A stretch of 22,314 bases of DNA from Bacteroidota bacterium (lineage in GTDB: Bacteria; Bacteroidota; Bacteroidia; Bacteroidales; UBA10428), in NCBI GenBank assembly GCA_017860375.1, contig JAGDMB010000018.1, positions 1-22,314 on the forward strand, written 5' to 3'. Shown in pieces: positions 6,828-15,012 of this stretch. The position numbers were made by a program, and so were the translations under genes. The first letter of the stretch is position 1. Each line of letters opens with the position of its first letter. The notes beneath the pieces are model-generated. The model made no database searches, was not told the origin of the DNA, and worked only from the letters and a program-made list of their open reading frames with translations.

Positions 6828-8387
6828 TCATGACCCTGTCATCCATTGCATGCATTTTTCCGCGCTGACCTCACCGTCGATTGCAGAAGAAACAATGCCA
6901 CCCGCATAACCCGAGCCCTCACCACAGGGGAAGAGGTTTTCAATCCGGATATGCTGCCGACTGTCTTCCCTCCGTGGTATCCTTACAGGGGAAGATGTCC
7001 TGGACTCCACACCAAGAATAACGGCTTCCCGAGTAAGAAAGCCTTTCATTTTACGGTCGAAACGCCGGAATCCCTCACGAAGGGAATCGTTGATGAAACG
7101 GGGCAGCCAGCTGCTAAGATCGGAAGGGACAGTTCCCGGTAAATAGGAAGTACCGGGAAGGGATACGGACGCTTTCCGGCTTAAAAAATCAGTCAGCCGC
7201 TGTGCGGGTGCCATCTGCTGCCTGTTTGCATGTCGGAAACATTGCTGTTCCAGCTGCTGCTGAAGAGCGATACCGGCAAGTGCCCCATAGCGGGCAAATG
7301 ATTTAAGATCCTCTTCGGTCACCTGAACCACTATGCCGGAATTGGCGAAGGGTGAGTTGCGCTGAGAAACCGACATGCCGTTCACCACGATCTCCCCCGG
7401 GGCTGTGGCGGAAGGTACGATCTGTCCGCCGGGACACATACAAAAGGAGTAAACCCCTCTTTTTTCAACCTGTTCCACCAAATTGTAGGGGGCGGCAGGA
7501 AGAAATTCATTTTTTTGTCCGTGATACTGGATCGAATCAATCAGTTCCTGGGGATGTTCCACCCGCACTCCCATGGCAAAGAACTTGGTTTCCAATGCAA
7601 TGCGGTTTTGCTGCAGAAGTTCGAATGTGTCTCTTGAAGAATGCCCGGTGGCAAGAATTACTGCTTTTGCCTCATAAACCTGTCCGTATTGTGTACCGAC
7701 CCGGGTCAGGGAATTTCCGCTGACCGAGAATCCGGTAACGCGGGTGTTGAAAAAGATCGATCCCCCGCAGGCGAGTATCGTCTCGCGAATTTTTTTTATG
7801 ACTCCGGGAAGCCTATCCGATCCGATATGCGGATGGGCTTCATAGAGAATGGATTCAGGTGCCCCATGAAAAACAAAAAGTTCCAGTATCCTGCTGATGT
7901 CGCCTCTTTTCTTTGACCGTGTATAGAGTTTGCCATCGGAATATGTGCCGGCACCGCCTTCCCCAAAGCAATAATTCGAATCACGGTTAAGGGACTGATT
8001 TTTTTCAAGCAGGTGAATATCTTCAAGCCTTTCCTCCACAGGTTTCCCTCTTTCGAGGATCACCGGCCTGGCCCCAAGTTCAATAAGCCTGAGAGCAGCA
8101 GCCAGCCCTGCAGGTCCGGCTCCGATTACGAGTACTTCGGGTTTGCCCTGTACAGGCTGATAGCGGAATGAGGGCACAACAGGTTCCGGTTTGGATTCAT
8201 CCGTGTATATTTTTAAAGACAGGTTTACCTTGATGGACCGTGACCGGGCGTCAATGGATTTCCGGATGATGCGCATGCAGGTAATATTATCCGCAGGAAT
8301 ACCGGCTTTTTTTGCCGCGGCAATTTTGTATTGCTCCTCTGAATGTGCCTGGAAGGGCGTCAGCGTAAGGTCAACCTCGGTGATCAA
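6828..8387 (-). CDS. NAD(P)/FAD-dependent dehydrogenase-like flavoprotein
   Basis: This 519-residue protein has a small N-terminal domain (residues 1-75), then the dinucleotide-binding motif VLVIGAGPAGLAAALRLIEL (85-104) ending at acidic E112, and the flavin motif NYCFGEGGAGTYSDGKL (138-154). The C-terminus NLFPCGEGSGYAGGIVSSA is the second FAD contact (about 486-504). These features define the uncharacterised FAD-dependent dehydrogenase group; substrate and partner are unknown. The start is TTG 8387: an in-frame stop lies just upstream, the next Met is residue 38, and family members begin with this EVDLTLTP strand. It starts 24 nt after the porT stop, so cotranscription is likely. Confidence 0.85.
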   Translation of the reverse strand: MITEVDLTLTPFQAHSEEQYKIAAAKKAGIPADNITCMRIIRKSIDARSRSIKVNLSLKIYTDESKPEPVVPSFRYQPVQGKPEVLVIGAGPAGLAAALRLIELGARPVILERGKPVEERLEDIHLLEKNQSLNRDSNYCFGEGGAGTYSDGKLYTRSKKRGDISRILELFVFHGAPESILYEAHPHIGSDRLPGVIKKIRETILACGGSIFFNTRVTGFSVSGNSLTRVGTQYGQVYEAKAVILATGHSSRDTFELLQQNRIALETKFFAMGVRVEHPQELIDSIQYHGQKNEFLPAAPYNLVEQVEKRGVYSFCMCPGGQIVPSATAPGEIVVNGMSVSQRNSPFANSGIVVQVTEEDLKSFARYGALAGIALQQQLEQQCFRHANRQQMAPAQRLTDFLSRKASVSLPGTSYLPGTVPSDLSSWLPRFINDSLREGFRRFDRKMKGFLTREAVILGVESRTSSPVRIPRREDSRQHIRIENLFPCGEGSGYAGGIVSSAIDGEVSAEKCMQWMTGS

Positions 8388-8411
8388 AAGGATTCGGAAT
8401 AAGAGGCTTGT

Positions 8412-9176
8412 TTATTCAAAATGGAACGATATCATGAACATCCGGGAATACATCTTGTCGATGACATTCGTGTAGATGGCGTCCTGGGGCGGGGGAACCA
8501 CAACCGTTCCATCGCTCTTCTGGATGCTGGTCCTCAATACATCCGTTATGCCGACCGAATATTTAAATTCGACGGCAAACTTGAAATTCGGAAGGTAACA
8601 ATCGAACCCAAAACCGATTTCGTAATAAAAATCAAGCGGATCCACCAGCACAAGGTTGTTCTCTTTTTTTGAACGTCCCCAGGTCTTTTTGGTGGCCGCA
8701 AGGTCGATGCGCGTATTAAAACCTGTCAACAGGTAAGGCCTGAAGTTGTTCAGGCGTTTGGATTTGTACTTTAGTATAATCGGGAATTCAAGGAAGTTCG
8801 ACTCAACGACAACCGGAAGGTCAGCCGAATCGATCAGGAAACTGGTTGTCTTGTTTGGCTCATTATAGGTAATCTGACGCTCTCCACCAAAAGAAATCCC
8901 GGGTGTGAAGCGCAGGTCAAAATCATCCGCAAGCCGTAAATTCGATATGGCGTGAACATGAAAACCAGGCTGAAGGTGCGCCACATCCGCAACAATGCCT
9001 GAATCCACACCGGTTTGCGACTGTCTGATATGGAAATCCATGGTATTAATGCCCAGTGAAAAACCAAAATGCAGGGGCCGGTCATCGTGGTTTGGGTCAT
9101 TCTTAACCTTCGGCGTCTGGGCGAATGACAGGGAGGCCATAAGAACAGCAGCAAGCAATAAAGCTATCTTCTTCAA
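8412..9176 (-). CDS. porT: PorT-like outer-membrane beta-barrel protein (type IX secretion)
   Basis: This 254-residue protein has a signal peptide (MKKIALLLAAVLMASLSFA, cleavage before Gln20) and an eight-strand-type barrel made of alternating aromatic strands. It ends in a typical outer-membrane C-terminus, MFMISFHFE. The segment LHFGFSLGINTMDFHI near residue 35 resembles the start of PorT, an outer-membrane protein required for type IX secretion and gliding in Bacteroidota. It starts at TTG 9176: the next Met would remove the signal peptide and an in-frame stop lies a few codons upstream. The generic PorT-family porin label is the fallback. No other secretion-system gene is present in the window. 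Confidence 0.72.
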   Translation of the reverse strand: MKKIALLLAAVLMASLSFAQTPKVKNDPNHDDRPLHFGFSLGINTMDFHIRQSQTGVDSGIVADVAHLQPGFHVHAISNLRLADDFDLRFTPGISFGGERQITYNEPNKTTSFLIDSADLPVVVESNFLEFPIILKYKSKRLNNFRPYLLTGFNTRIDLAATKKTWGRSKKENNLVLVDPLDFYYEIGFGFDCYLPNFKFAVEFKYSVGITDVLRTSIQKSDGTVVVPPPQDAIYTNVIDKMYSRMFMISFHFE

Positions 9177-9212
9177 TAGTTCTGCGTTTTAATAAGAAGA
9201 ACGAAATCGATG

Positions 9213-9244
9213 CGAAAATAGTATTTTTTAAAGAAATACTAAAA
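9213..9244 (-). promoter_or_regulatory. possible porT promoter
   Basis: Minus-strand TTTTA (9240-9244), 19 bases, then TATTTTCG (9213-9220). Each element has one mismatch to TTTTG/TAnnTTTG but the spacing is exact. It would start transcription near 9206, about 30 nt before the TTG start codon. Confidence 0.4.
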
Positions 9245-9257
9245 CCTTACAGGTTTT
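9241..9257. repeat. AAAACCT-TAC-AGGTTTT palindrome
   Basis: A perfect 7-bp stem with a 3-base loop in the porT/dehydrogenase divergent gap. It is close in sequence to the palindrome at 585-599. Being upstream of both flanking genes, it cannot end either transcript, so a dispersed palindromic repeat or operator is more likely than a terminator. It overlaps the possible -33 element of porT. Confidence 0.5.
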
Positions 9258-9307
9258 TAAAGGCGGTCAGGTATTAATTGCCTTTTGCATGATGAAAACG
9301 GATTCGG

Positions 9308-9339
9308 TTTTGTTTAGTCTTTTTCCCTGCTTATCTTTA
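9308..9339 (+). promoter_or_regulatory. promoter of the Ldh2-type dehydrogenase
   Basis: TTTTG (9308-9312), 19 bases, then TATCTTTA (9332-9339), one mismatch from TAnnTTTG. The predicted start near 9346 lies inside the longest open frame and supports translation from ATG 9358 rather than 9289. Confidence 0.65.
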
Positions 9340-9357
9340 CGGTCCAAAAAAAACACA

Positions 9358-10437
9358 ATGTACACCTGCGAATACCTGGTTGACTTTACCCGCAGTTTTT
9401 TTGTGAAGATGGGCTGCAGTGCGGACGATTCACAATTGATCACCGATGTTTTCCTCGCGGCAGAGTTGCGCGGGATCCCTTCGCACGGCCTGATGCGGCT
9501 AAAGGATTATTACCAGCTCTGGAAAGCCAACCGCATCAATGTAAAACCCAATGTAAGGATTGTGCATGAAACTCCCAGCACTGCCGTGGTAGATGGCGAC
9601 AATGCCATCGGTATGATTGCGGCTGTGCGTTCCATGGAGATAGCCCTGGAAAAAGGATCCAAAGCGGGCAGCGGATGGGTTTCCACACGAAATTCAAACC
9701 ATTACGGAATAGCCGGATACTATGCGTTGATGGCACTGAAGAAGGATATGATCGGCATGTCAATGACCAATGCAAACCCCCAGGTTGCACCTACGTTTTC
9801 CGTGACGCCGATGATGGGTACCAATCCGATCGCCGTTGCAATACCTGCAGGTAACCAGCCACCTTTTGTGGCGGATTTTGCCACCACACCCATTGCGCGG
9901 GGGAAACTGGTGGTGGCAGAAAAAAAGGGAGAGAAGGTTCCTTACGGTTTCGTTCAGGATAAAGACGGGAACCCGTCCAACGATCCTGCCATTTTGAGAT
10001 CCGGCGGATCCATGCTGACCCTGGGAGGGGATTATGAACACGGCAGCCATAAAGGATTTTGCCTCAGTGCCATCGTGGATATCTTTTGTGCGGTTTTTTC
10101 AGGCGCAAATTTCGGGCCCTTTGTTCCGCCTTCAGTAGCTTACCTGCCGGTTTTGGAAAAAAAGGTGGGCGAGGGTACGGGTCATTTCTTCGGGGCGATG
10201 CGAATCGATGCATTTCAGCCTGCCGATGTTTTTAAGGCGAAAATGGATGAATGGATCACCACTTTTCGAGCTGCCAAACCCGCAGCAGGAAGGGAGAAAC
10301 TTATTATCCCCGGTGATCCCGAAAGGGAGAAGGAGATCCGCTTTTGGAAGGAGGGTATTCCTTTGCTTCCTGCCATTGCCAGAGACCTGAAAGAGATTGC
10401 AGGCGAAATAGGCCTGGAATTCGAGGTGAAAGAGTAA
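9358..10437 (+). CDS. Ldh2-family malate/L-lactate/ureidoglycolate-type dehydrogenase
   Basis: This 359-residue cytosolic NAD(P)-dependent oxidoreductase belongs to the LDH2/MDH2 fold, which oxidises 2-hydroxy acids and is unrelated to classical Rossmann LDH. Conserved motifs are IPSHGLMRL with H43, WVSTRNSNHYGIAGYY with the likely catalytic H115, MTNANPQVAP, GTNPIAVAIPAG, and GSHKGFCLSAIVDI near residue 225. Length matches the family (350-360). I chose ATG 9358 because it starts the normal first helix (EYLVDFTRSFFVK) and the promoter lies between 9289 and it. The substrate (malate, lactate, ureidoglycolate, sulfolactate) cannot be decided. It has no operon partner and converges on the membrane protein gene with a 21-nt gap. 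Confidence 0.88.
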   Translation: MYTCEYLVDFTRSFFVKMGCSADDSQLITDVFLAAELRGIPSHGLMRLKDYYQLWKANRINVKPNVRIVHETPSTAVVDGDNAIGMIAAVRSMEIALEKGSKAGSGWVSTRNSNHYGIAGYYALMALKKDMIGMSMTNANPQVAPTFSVTPMMGTNPIAVAIPAGNQPPFVADFATTPIARGKLVVAEKKGEKVPYGFVQDKDGNPSNDPAILRSGGSMLTLGGDYEHGSHKGFCLSAIVDIFCAVFSGANFGPFVPPSVAYLPVLEKKVGEGTGHFFGAMRIDAFQPADVFKAKMDEWITTFRAAKPAAGREKLIIPGDPEREKEIRFWKEGIPLLPAIARDLKEIAGEIGLEFEVKE

Positions 10438-10458
10438 CTCTCAAATCTTCAAACTTTC

Positions 10459-11169
10459 TTATAGTCCCAGCAATATTGCGATACCGCTTAACAGGATAGT
10501 GGCTCCCGCAATGGCATGTGTCCACCTTTCCAGCTTCCCGAAGGGTATTTTGTTGAATCCGGTGGTAAGAAGGGTAACGATTACCAGCATGGTGGCTATG
10601 GTGGAAACGGCAAATACGGACGATACCAGCACAATGCCTTTCGTACCGTGCTCTGCTGCCGGGTACATCAGCATGGGGATAAGGACCTCACAGGGTCCAA
10701 GAACAAAAATAAGAATGAGCACCCAGGGTGTCAGGTTCACTATTTTTTCTGTTTTATGCACATGGTCATGGTTCTGTTCATGCATATGTTCATGTTCATG
10801 GGTCGTTTTCCCGGTATGATAATGTATGTGTTTGTGGGGTTTGTTGCGCAGGGCCCGGTATATTCCCCAGATCATGTATCCCAGTCCCAGTAAAACAAAG
10901 GCCCATGCAGCCAGATTACCGCGAAAGCTCTCAATGCCCTCTATTTTTGAAAGCATCACTCCCAGCGCAATTCCCAATCCGCCCAGTACGACAGAACTGC
11001 CCACATGCCCTATACCGCAAGCCAGGGTTATCAGGGAAGTCTTTACCATTGTCCATTTACGGGCTTTTGCAATCACAACAAAAGGCAGGTAATGATCGGG
11101 ACCGGTCACGGTATGAATAAAGCCTACAGAGGCTGCGGTTGCCAGCAGGATAGTTAAATCGGAACTCAT
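10459..11169 (-). CDS. polytopic membrane transporter-like protein with His-rich loop (NicO/UreH/TauE-like)
   Basis: This 236-residue protein has about six membrane segments. The first carries HTVTGPDHYLPF (H19, D25, H26), reminiscent of the His/Asp metal motif of nickel-cobalt permeases though with different spacing. The second carries GIGHVGSS (H55). A hydrophilic loop at residues 112-138 contains eleven histidines in HEHEHMHEQNHDHVH-type spacing, and GPCEVLIP follows at 158-165. This fits the UreH/NicO/TauE-like superfamily, and metal transport (Ni, Co or Zn) is a reasonable inference. Such proteins are also labelled sulfite exporters. Its ATG overlaps the stop of the upstream nucleosidase-like/FmdE gene (ATGA, 11166-11169), implying translational coupling. 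Confidence 0.72.
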   Translation of the reverse strand: MSSDLTILLATAASVGFIHTVTGPDHYLPFVVIAKARKWTMVKTSLITLACGIGHVGSSVVLGGLGIALGVMLSKIEGIESFRGNLAAWAFVLLGLGYMIWGIYRALRNKPHKHIHYHTGKTTHEHEHMHEQNHDHVHKTEKIVNLTPWVLILIFVLGPCEVLIPMLMYPAAEHGTKGIVLVSSVFAVSTIATMLVIVTLLTTGFNKIPFGKLERWTHAIAGATILLSGIAILLGL

Positions 11170-12641
11170 TTTGATCTTTCTGTGTTCGTTACTATTTCTT
11201 CAAAGATTACATCCCTGTCCCAATTCAGCCAGTATGACAGCGCAGAACGGCGGATCATCTTCCAGTAGCCGTCATCCGTCAGGCCGAATTTCAGTATCCC
11301 TTCCTCTATGTCGTGTTCAATGAGCGCAAGGTATTCTTCTTTCAGCTTCAGCCGGAGGGATCTTTCATGGTAAGTGAAGACAGCTTCCGGACGCGTCTGC
11401 GGTTGTGTGACGACCGTGATCAATCCCTGCCCGATTGTTGCCCCAGTGCTTACCTGGATGCCATCATTCAGGCAGCTGTAGGGAGGCTTCGTGCCTGCAT
11501 AACTTATTACCGTAAGCACATCCGGACCTGCTCCAAAGTATTCCCGGGCTTTGATCCCCATTTTGGCGCCCACAATGGAAAATACGCCCAGGTGGCCGTG
11601 GAATTCATCCGTCATCACACAGGCTTTCCATTCTTCGGGCCCGTACCGTGAAATTACCGAATCCATTATTTTCCGGACATCGTAGGCGAACATCTCCCGC
11701 TGGGAAGGAAATGTGCTGAATACAACATTATCACTTCTTTTATAGCTGCCCTTGATCATATCGGAAAAAACTTCTTTAACCGATTGCAGATCCACTTCCC
11801 TGTTGTACCGAATATGCACCTGCGGATGCAACACCATCATATCAAAAAGTTCGGGGTTGGTGAAATAAACCGAAACCAGTTCATCCGCCATGCCGGGATG
11901 ATGCTGATTCTGATTTTGCGTGACGGCAGGCTGACTGACGGTTTTCAAAAGGATCGCAGCCAATGGGGTAGAGGAGTTTCCTGAGAGATCGTGAACGGAG
12001 GAGTCCGGAAATGCCGTCAGATCTCCAGGATTGGAAATAAGGTCCATCCTGATTTTCATCTTCATTACGGAATCCGCTGAGGGTTTATCAAAGGTGTAAT
12101 TAAAACCCGCAGCGGAGCCGACGGGTTCATTGTACCAGAGGATCCGGTACAGACGTGCCTGCAGTTCGGGTTTGCCCCCGATAGCGGATTCAAGGGTGGA
12201 CAGCGGACCGAGGCAGACATAGGTTATTTTCTCACCGGCTGAAACCAGGATGGTCTGCAGCCAGTGGACCGCATCCGGAGCCGGTTCATGGACAGTTGGA
12301 GCCGTCCCCCACGAGACCGAACGGTTAAGGTTTCGCCATGGAGGACCTTCCCTGTTATAGGTTTTACCGCAGACCACCGGAATAGTGTCCAGGGAAAAGA
12401 TGTGAAGCAATGCCCTTATCCTGTCGGTACCTTCTTCAGGCAGAAGGGTGCCTTCTGTAACAACAATGCCGGTAACACGAATATCCGGTTGTGAAAGGAT
12501 AATACTGATTGCCCGCATGTCATCGAAAGCGCAATCGGTATCAATCACAAGGGGATGGAGGTCTTTTGTATTTACAGCCGATGTCCTGGAAAAGACAACG
12601 AAAAGAATTATTACGACCGAAAGCAAAAACTTTTTCCCCAT
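11166..12641 (-). CDS. secreted fusion of nucleoside-hydrolase-like and FmdE domains
   Basis: This 491-residue protein starts at ATG 12641, because the frame upstream opens only at TTG and this start gives a clean signal peptide, MGKKFLLSVVIILFVVFSRT. The N-terminal half is nucleoside-hydrolase-like: LVIDTDCAFDDMRAI corresponds to the DTDPGxDD calcium/ribose motif. The C-terminal part is FmdE-like: DEFHGHLGVFSIVGAKMG, then a Cys in PPYSCLNDGIQVSTGATIGQG, the usual metal-binding His and Cys pattern. By alignment from memory, the nucleosidase Glu-x-Asn is GFN, the C-terminal His-Asp is Ala-Asp (MADELV), and the Asn after the first strands is Thr, so classical ribosidase activity is doubtful. 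It overlaps the downstream transporter-like gene by 4 bp. Function is unknown; periplasmic metal or cofactor handling is inference. Confidence 0.8.
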   Translation of the reverse strand: MGKKFLLSVVIILFVVFSRTSAVNTKDLHPLVIDTDCAFDDMRAISIILSQPDIRVTGIVVTEGTLLPEEGTDRIRALLHIFSLDTIPVVCGKTYNREGPPWRNLNRSVSWGTAPTVHEPAPDAVHWLQTILVSAGEKITYVCLGPLSTLESAIGGKPELQARLYRILWYNEPVGSAAGFNYTFDKPSADSVMKMKIRMDLISNPGDLTAFPDSSVHDLSGNSSTPLAAILLKTVSQPAVTQNQNQHHPGMADELVSVYFTNPELFDMMVLHPQVHIRYNREVDLQSVKEVFSDMIKGSYKRSDNVVFSTFPSQREMFAYDVRKIMDSVISRYGPEEWKACVMTDEFHGHLGVFSIVGAKMGIKAREYFGAGPDVLTVISYAGTKPPYSCLNDGIQVSTGATIGQGLITVVTQPQTRPEAVFTYHERSLRLKLKEEYLALIEHDIEEGILKFGLTDDGYWKMIRRSALSYWLNWDRDVIFEEIVTNTERSK

Positions 12642-12686
12642 GGGGTTTTTGAAATTGTTGAAACAGGTCAAATCCTTGTTGTTCAA

Positions 12687-12822
12687 TAAATAAAATGGGT
12701 GTTACTTTTTATAAAATCGTGACATAAATATAGGAAATGTTTTCGGAAAACAAGGGGCAAAGGATTATTTCATCCGGAACTGGCGCAAACGTCCGCTGGT
12801 ACTCAGGATTTGGAGTAATACT
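12687..12822. other. AT-rich gap between dpp11 and the FmdE fusion gene
   Basis: Both flanking genes are on the minus strand, so this stretch holds the dpp11 3' region and the fusion gene's 5' region. TATTTATG (minus strand, 12723-12730) with a TTG about 20 nt upstream is a weak promoter candidate. Nothing else recognisable was seen. Confidence 0.3.
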
Positions 12823-14964
12823 TTATTCAATTGTCAACTCTTGCAATATATTGAAAGCTCCTGCATATTTTTCAAGAATGAACAGCACGTACCGGATGTC
12901 GAGTGAAATGTTCCGGCATACGGCCGGATCGTATTCGTAATCACTTACCGTGCCCTCCCAGTTGCGGTCGAAATTAATGCCGATAAGCCGGCCTTCCTTA
13001 TCCAGTACCGGACTTCCTGAATTTCCACCCGAGGTGTGGTTGGAAGCAATAAAACACACCGGCAGGGTGGCATCGGGTCCGTACCTTCCGAAGTCTTTAT
13101 GTTCAAGGAGCAGCCTGAGTTTTTCATCCACTGTGTAATCGGCTATTTCAGGATCTTCTTTTTCGAGGATCCCGGTCGCGGTTGTATGATAATCATAGGT
13201 TATGGCATCGGCGGCTTTGTAGCCTTCCACCTTTCCGTAGGCTATGCGCATGGTGAAATTAGCATCGGGATAGTAAACCCGGTTCGTGTCGGTTGCCATC
13301 AGGCCGCTTACATAATCGCGGTACAACCGCTGAAGTTCCAGGTCGAGACTATCCGAAACCGGGTAATAGGAGACGACGACATCGGAAAAACTCTGGTAGA
13401 ATCTGGAAAATGGATCGGATAAGAGTTTTTTCACAGCCCTGGGCGAAAAGTGGTCAATTATTTTATAGGTCTTCCCCGGATCCGTAAAAATGCTCTTCCG
13501 GAAAAGCCAATCCACATAAGCGTTTACCTCTCCGTCGAAACGATCCTGAATGGTGGGGTATATCTCGGGATAATAAAGTGGATCAACGGATTCAAAATAA
13601 ATACGGAGGATACCCGCCATCGTTTTCCGGTCGATATTGAGGTTTACGTTCTTAAAAAAACCGTCTGCCATGTTTCTAAGCTGATCTTTCATGACCTGAC
13701 GATCGCACGTATCGTACGCGGCCATCAGGGCCTTGTTGTCAAAATTCGAAGCAAAAAGGGCCGTTTCAAAGCTGCTCAGGGCTTCATGACCCAGGTCGGA
13801 TGCCAGGATGCCTACCCGGTTTTCGGCATAGAAATCGTCGAGCCGGCGAAGCACAGGTTCGAAATACTTTATCCTGCAGGGTTCGGACAGTGCCGTGTCC
13901 GTAAGCATCAACTCCTGTTGTATTTTTTTGTTAACAGCATCCGTTCTTTGCACACCATCAATGATCCCGATCCATTTCTTCCAGGCATTACCAGCTCCCT
14001 GGTATTTGCCGGCATACTGAAGCTTCACGGCAGGGCTTTTCGACATTTCCTCCTGCATGATTTTGAGCCTTTCCTCCCTCATTTTTATTTTCGCGGGCAG
14101 GATATCACCGGTGACTATTTTAAGGCCACCGGAATAAAGATATTCATCGGTTTTTGCCGGGTAGCCCAGGACCATGGTAAAATCCCCTTCATGAATACCC
14201 TGAGCGGATAGGGTGAGGTATTTTTTTGGCCTGTAGGGAACATTCGCCGTGTCGAAGGGGGCCGGCTTATTGTCCTTTCCGGCATATATCCGGAAGAGGC
14301 TAAAATCTCCGGTATGCCTTGGCCATATCCAGTTATCCGTATCCCCTCCGAATTTTCCTATCGCGGAGGGTGGAGCTCCAACCAGTCGTATATCTTTGAA
14401 TACTTCGTATACGAAGAGGAAATAATCACTGCCAAAGAAAAAGGATTCAATTTCAGCTTCATAATGGGTGTTTTTGACCGCCTCGGAAATGATTTCCGCG
14501 GAATTCAGCTTCATGACCTCATTCCTCTGCTTTTCGGACATGTCCGGAAGAACCCCTTGCAACGCTTTTTCTGTAACATCCTCTATCCTCACCAGGAAGG
14601 ATACGGTAAGTCCGGGATTCGGCAATTCCTCGCTGCGGGAATACGCCCAGAATCCGTCGGTGAGGTAGTCTTTCTCTACCGTGCTGTGTGCCTGTATGCG
14701 TCCGTAGCCGCAATGATGATTTGTGATCAGCAGTCCGCCGGGAGAGATCAGTTCGCCCGTGCAGCCTTTGCCGAACATCACCACCGCGTCTTTCAGGCAT
14801 GCCTGGTTAATGCTGTAAATATCGGCTGCGGAAAGTTTCAGTCCCGCTGCCTGCATATCCGCAATCGTTCGGTTCTCAAGCAACAGAGGTATCCACATAC
14901 CCTCACCGGCAAAGCCATAGAATGACAACCATGAAAATACCAGTGTAAAAAAATACTTTATCAT
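12823..14964 (-). CDS. dpp11: S46 family dipeptidyl-peptidase, DPP11 type
   Basis: This 713-residue secreted or periplasmic serine exopeptidase removes dipeptides from oligopeptide N-termini. A signal peptide (MIKYFFTLVFSWLSFYGFAG) is followed by a chymotrypsin-like fold split by a helical domain. The catalytic triad is visible: H84 (LITNHHCGYG), D220 (HTGDFSLFRIY) and S649 (GGNSGSP). R667 (INFDRNWEG) sits 18 residues after the serine, the position of Arg673 in P. gingivalis DPP11, which selects Asp/Glu at P1; DPP7 has Gly there. Length is normal (about 710-720). The gap to maf holds a small heptad array, and no strong promoter is recognised upstream. Amino acids from peptides would feed an asaccharolytic lifestyle; that is inference. 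Confidence 0.92.
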   Translation of the reverse strand: MIKYFFTLVFSWLSFYGFAGEGMWIPLLLENRTIADMQAAGLKLSAADIYSINQACLKDAVVMFGKGCTGELISPGGLLITNHHCGYGRIQAHSTVEKDYLTDGFWAYSRSEELPNPGLTVSFLVRIEDVTEKALQGVLPDMSEKQRNEVMKLNSAEIISEAVKNTHYEAEIESFFFGSDYFLFVYEVFKDIRLVGAPPSAIGKFGGDTDNWIWPRHTGDFSLFRIYAGKDNKPAPFDTANVPYRPKKYLTLSAQGIHEGDFTMVLGYPAKTDEYLYSGGLKIVTGDILPAKIKMREERLKIMQEEMSKSPAVKLQYAGKYQGAGNAWKKWIGIIDGVQRTDAVNKKIQQELMLTDTALSEPCRIKYFEPVLRRLDDFYAENRVGILASDLGHEALSSFETALFASNFDNKALMAAYDTCDRQVMKDQLRNMADGFFKNVNLNIDRKTMAGILRIYFESVDPLYYPEIYPTIQDRFDGEVNAYVDWLFRKSIFTDPGKTYKIIDHFSPRAVKKLLSDPFSRFYQSFSDVVVSYYPVSDSLDLELQRLYRDYVSGLMATDTNRVYYPDANFTMRIAYGKVEGYKAADAITYDYHTTATGILEKEDPEIADYTVDEKLRLLLEHKDFGRYGPDATLPVCFIASNHTSGGNSGSPVLDKEGRLIGINFDRNWEGTVSDYEYDPAVCRNISLDIRYVLFILEKYAGAFNILQELTIE

Positions 14965-14991
14965 AAGCAGAAAAATGAAATTGGTTTCGCT

Positions 14992-15012
14992 GTTCCTTGT
15001 TCGGCGTTCGTC
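14992..15012 (+). repeat. three-unit heptad array after maf
   Basis: Units gttcctt, gttcggc, gttcgtc follow at exact 7-bp spacing and end one base before the maf stop codon (15013-15015). The period matches the heptad array at 2344-2412. Confidence 0.55.

Noticed and set aside
9289..9357. Upstream ATG start for the Ldh2-type gene
   Set aside because: The predicted promoter lies inside this stretch and family members begin at the EYLVDFTR helix.
13450..14211. Plus-strand 253-codon frame
   Set aside because: It is antisense to dpp11, whose catalytic motifs are complete, and shows no recognisable motif.
14314..14925. Plus-strand 203-codon frame
   Set aside because: Antisense to the N-terminal half of dpp11; long only because of codon bias on the opposite strand.
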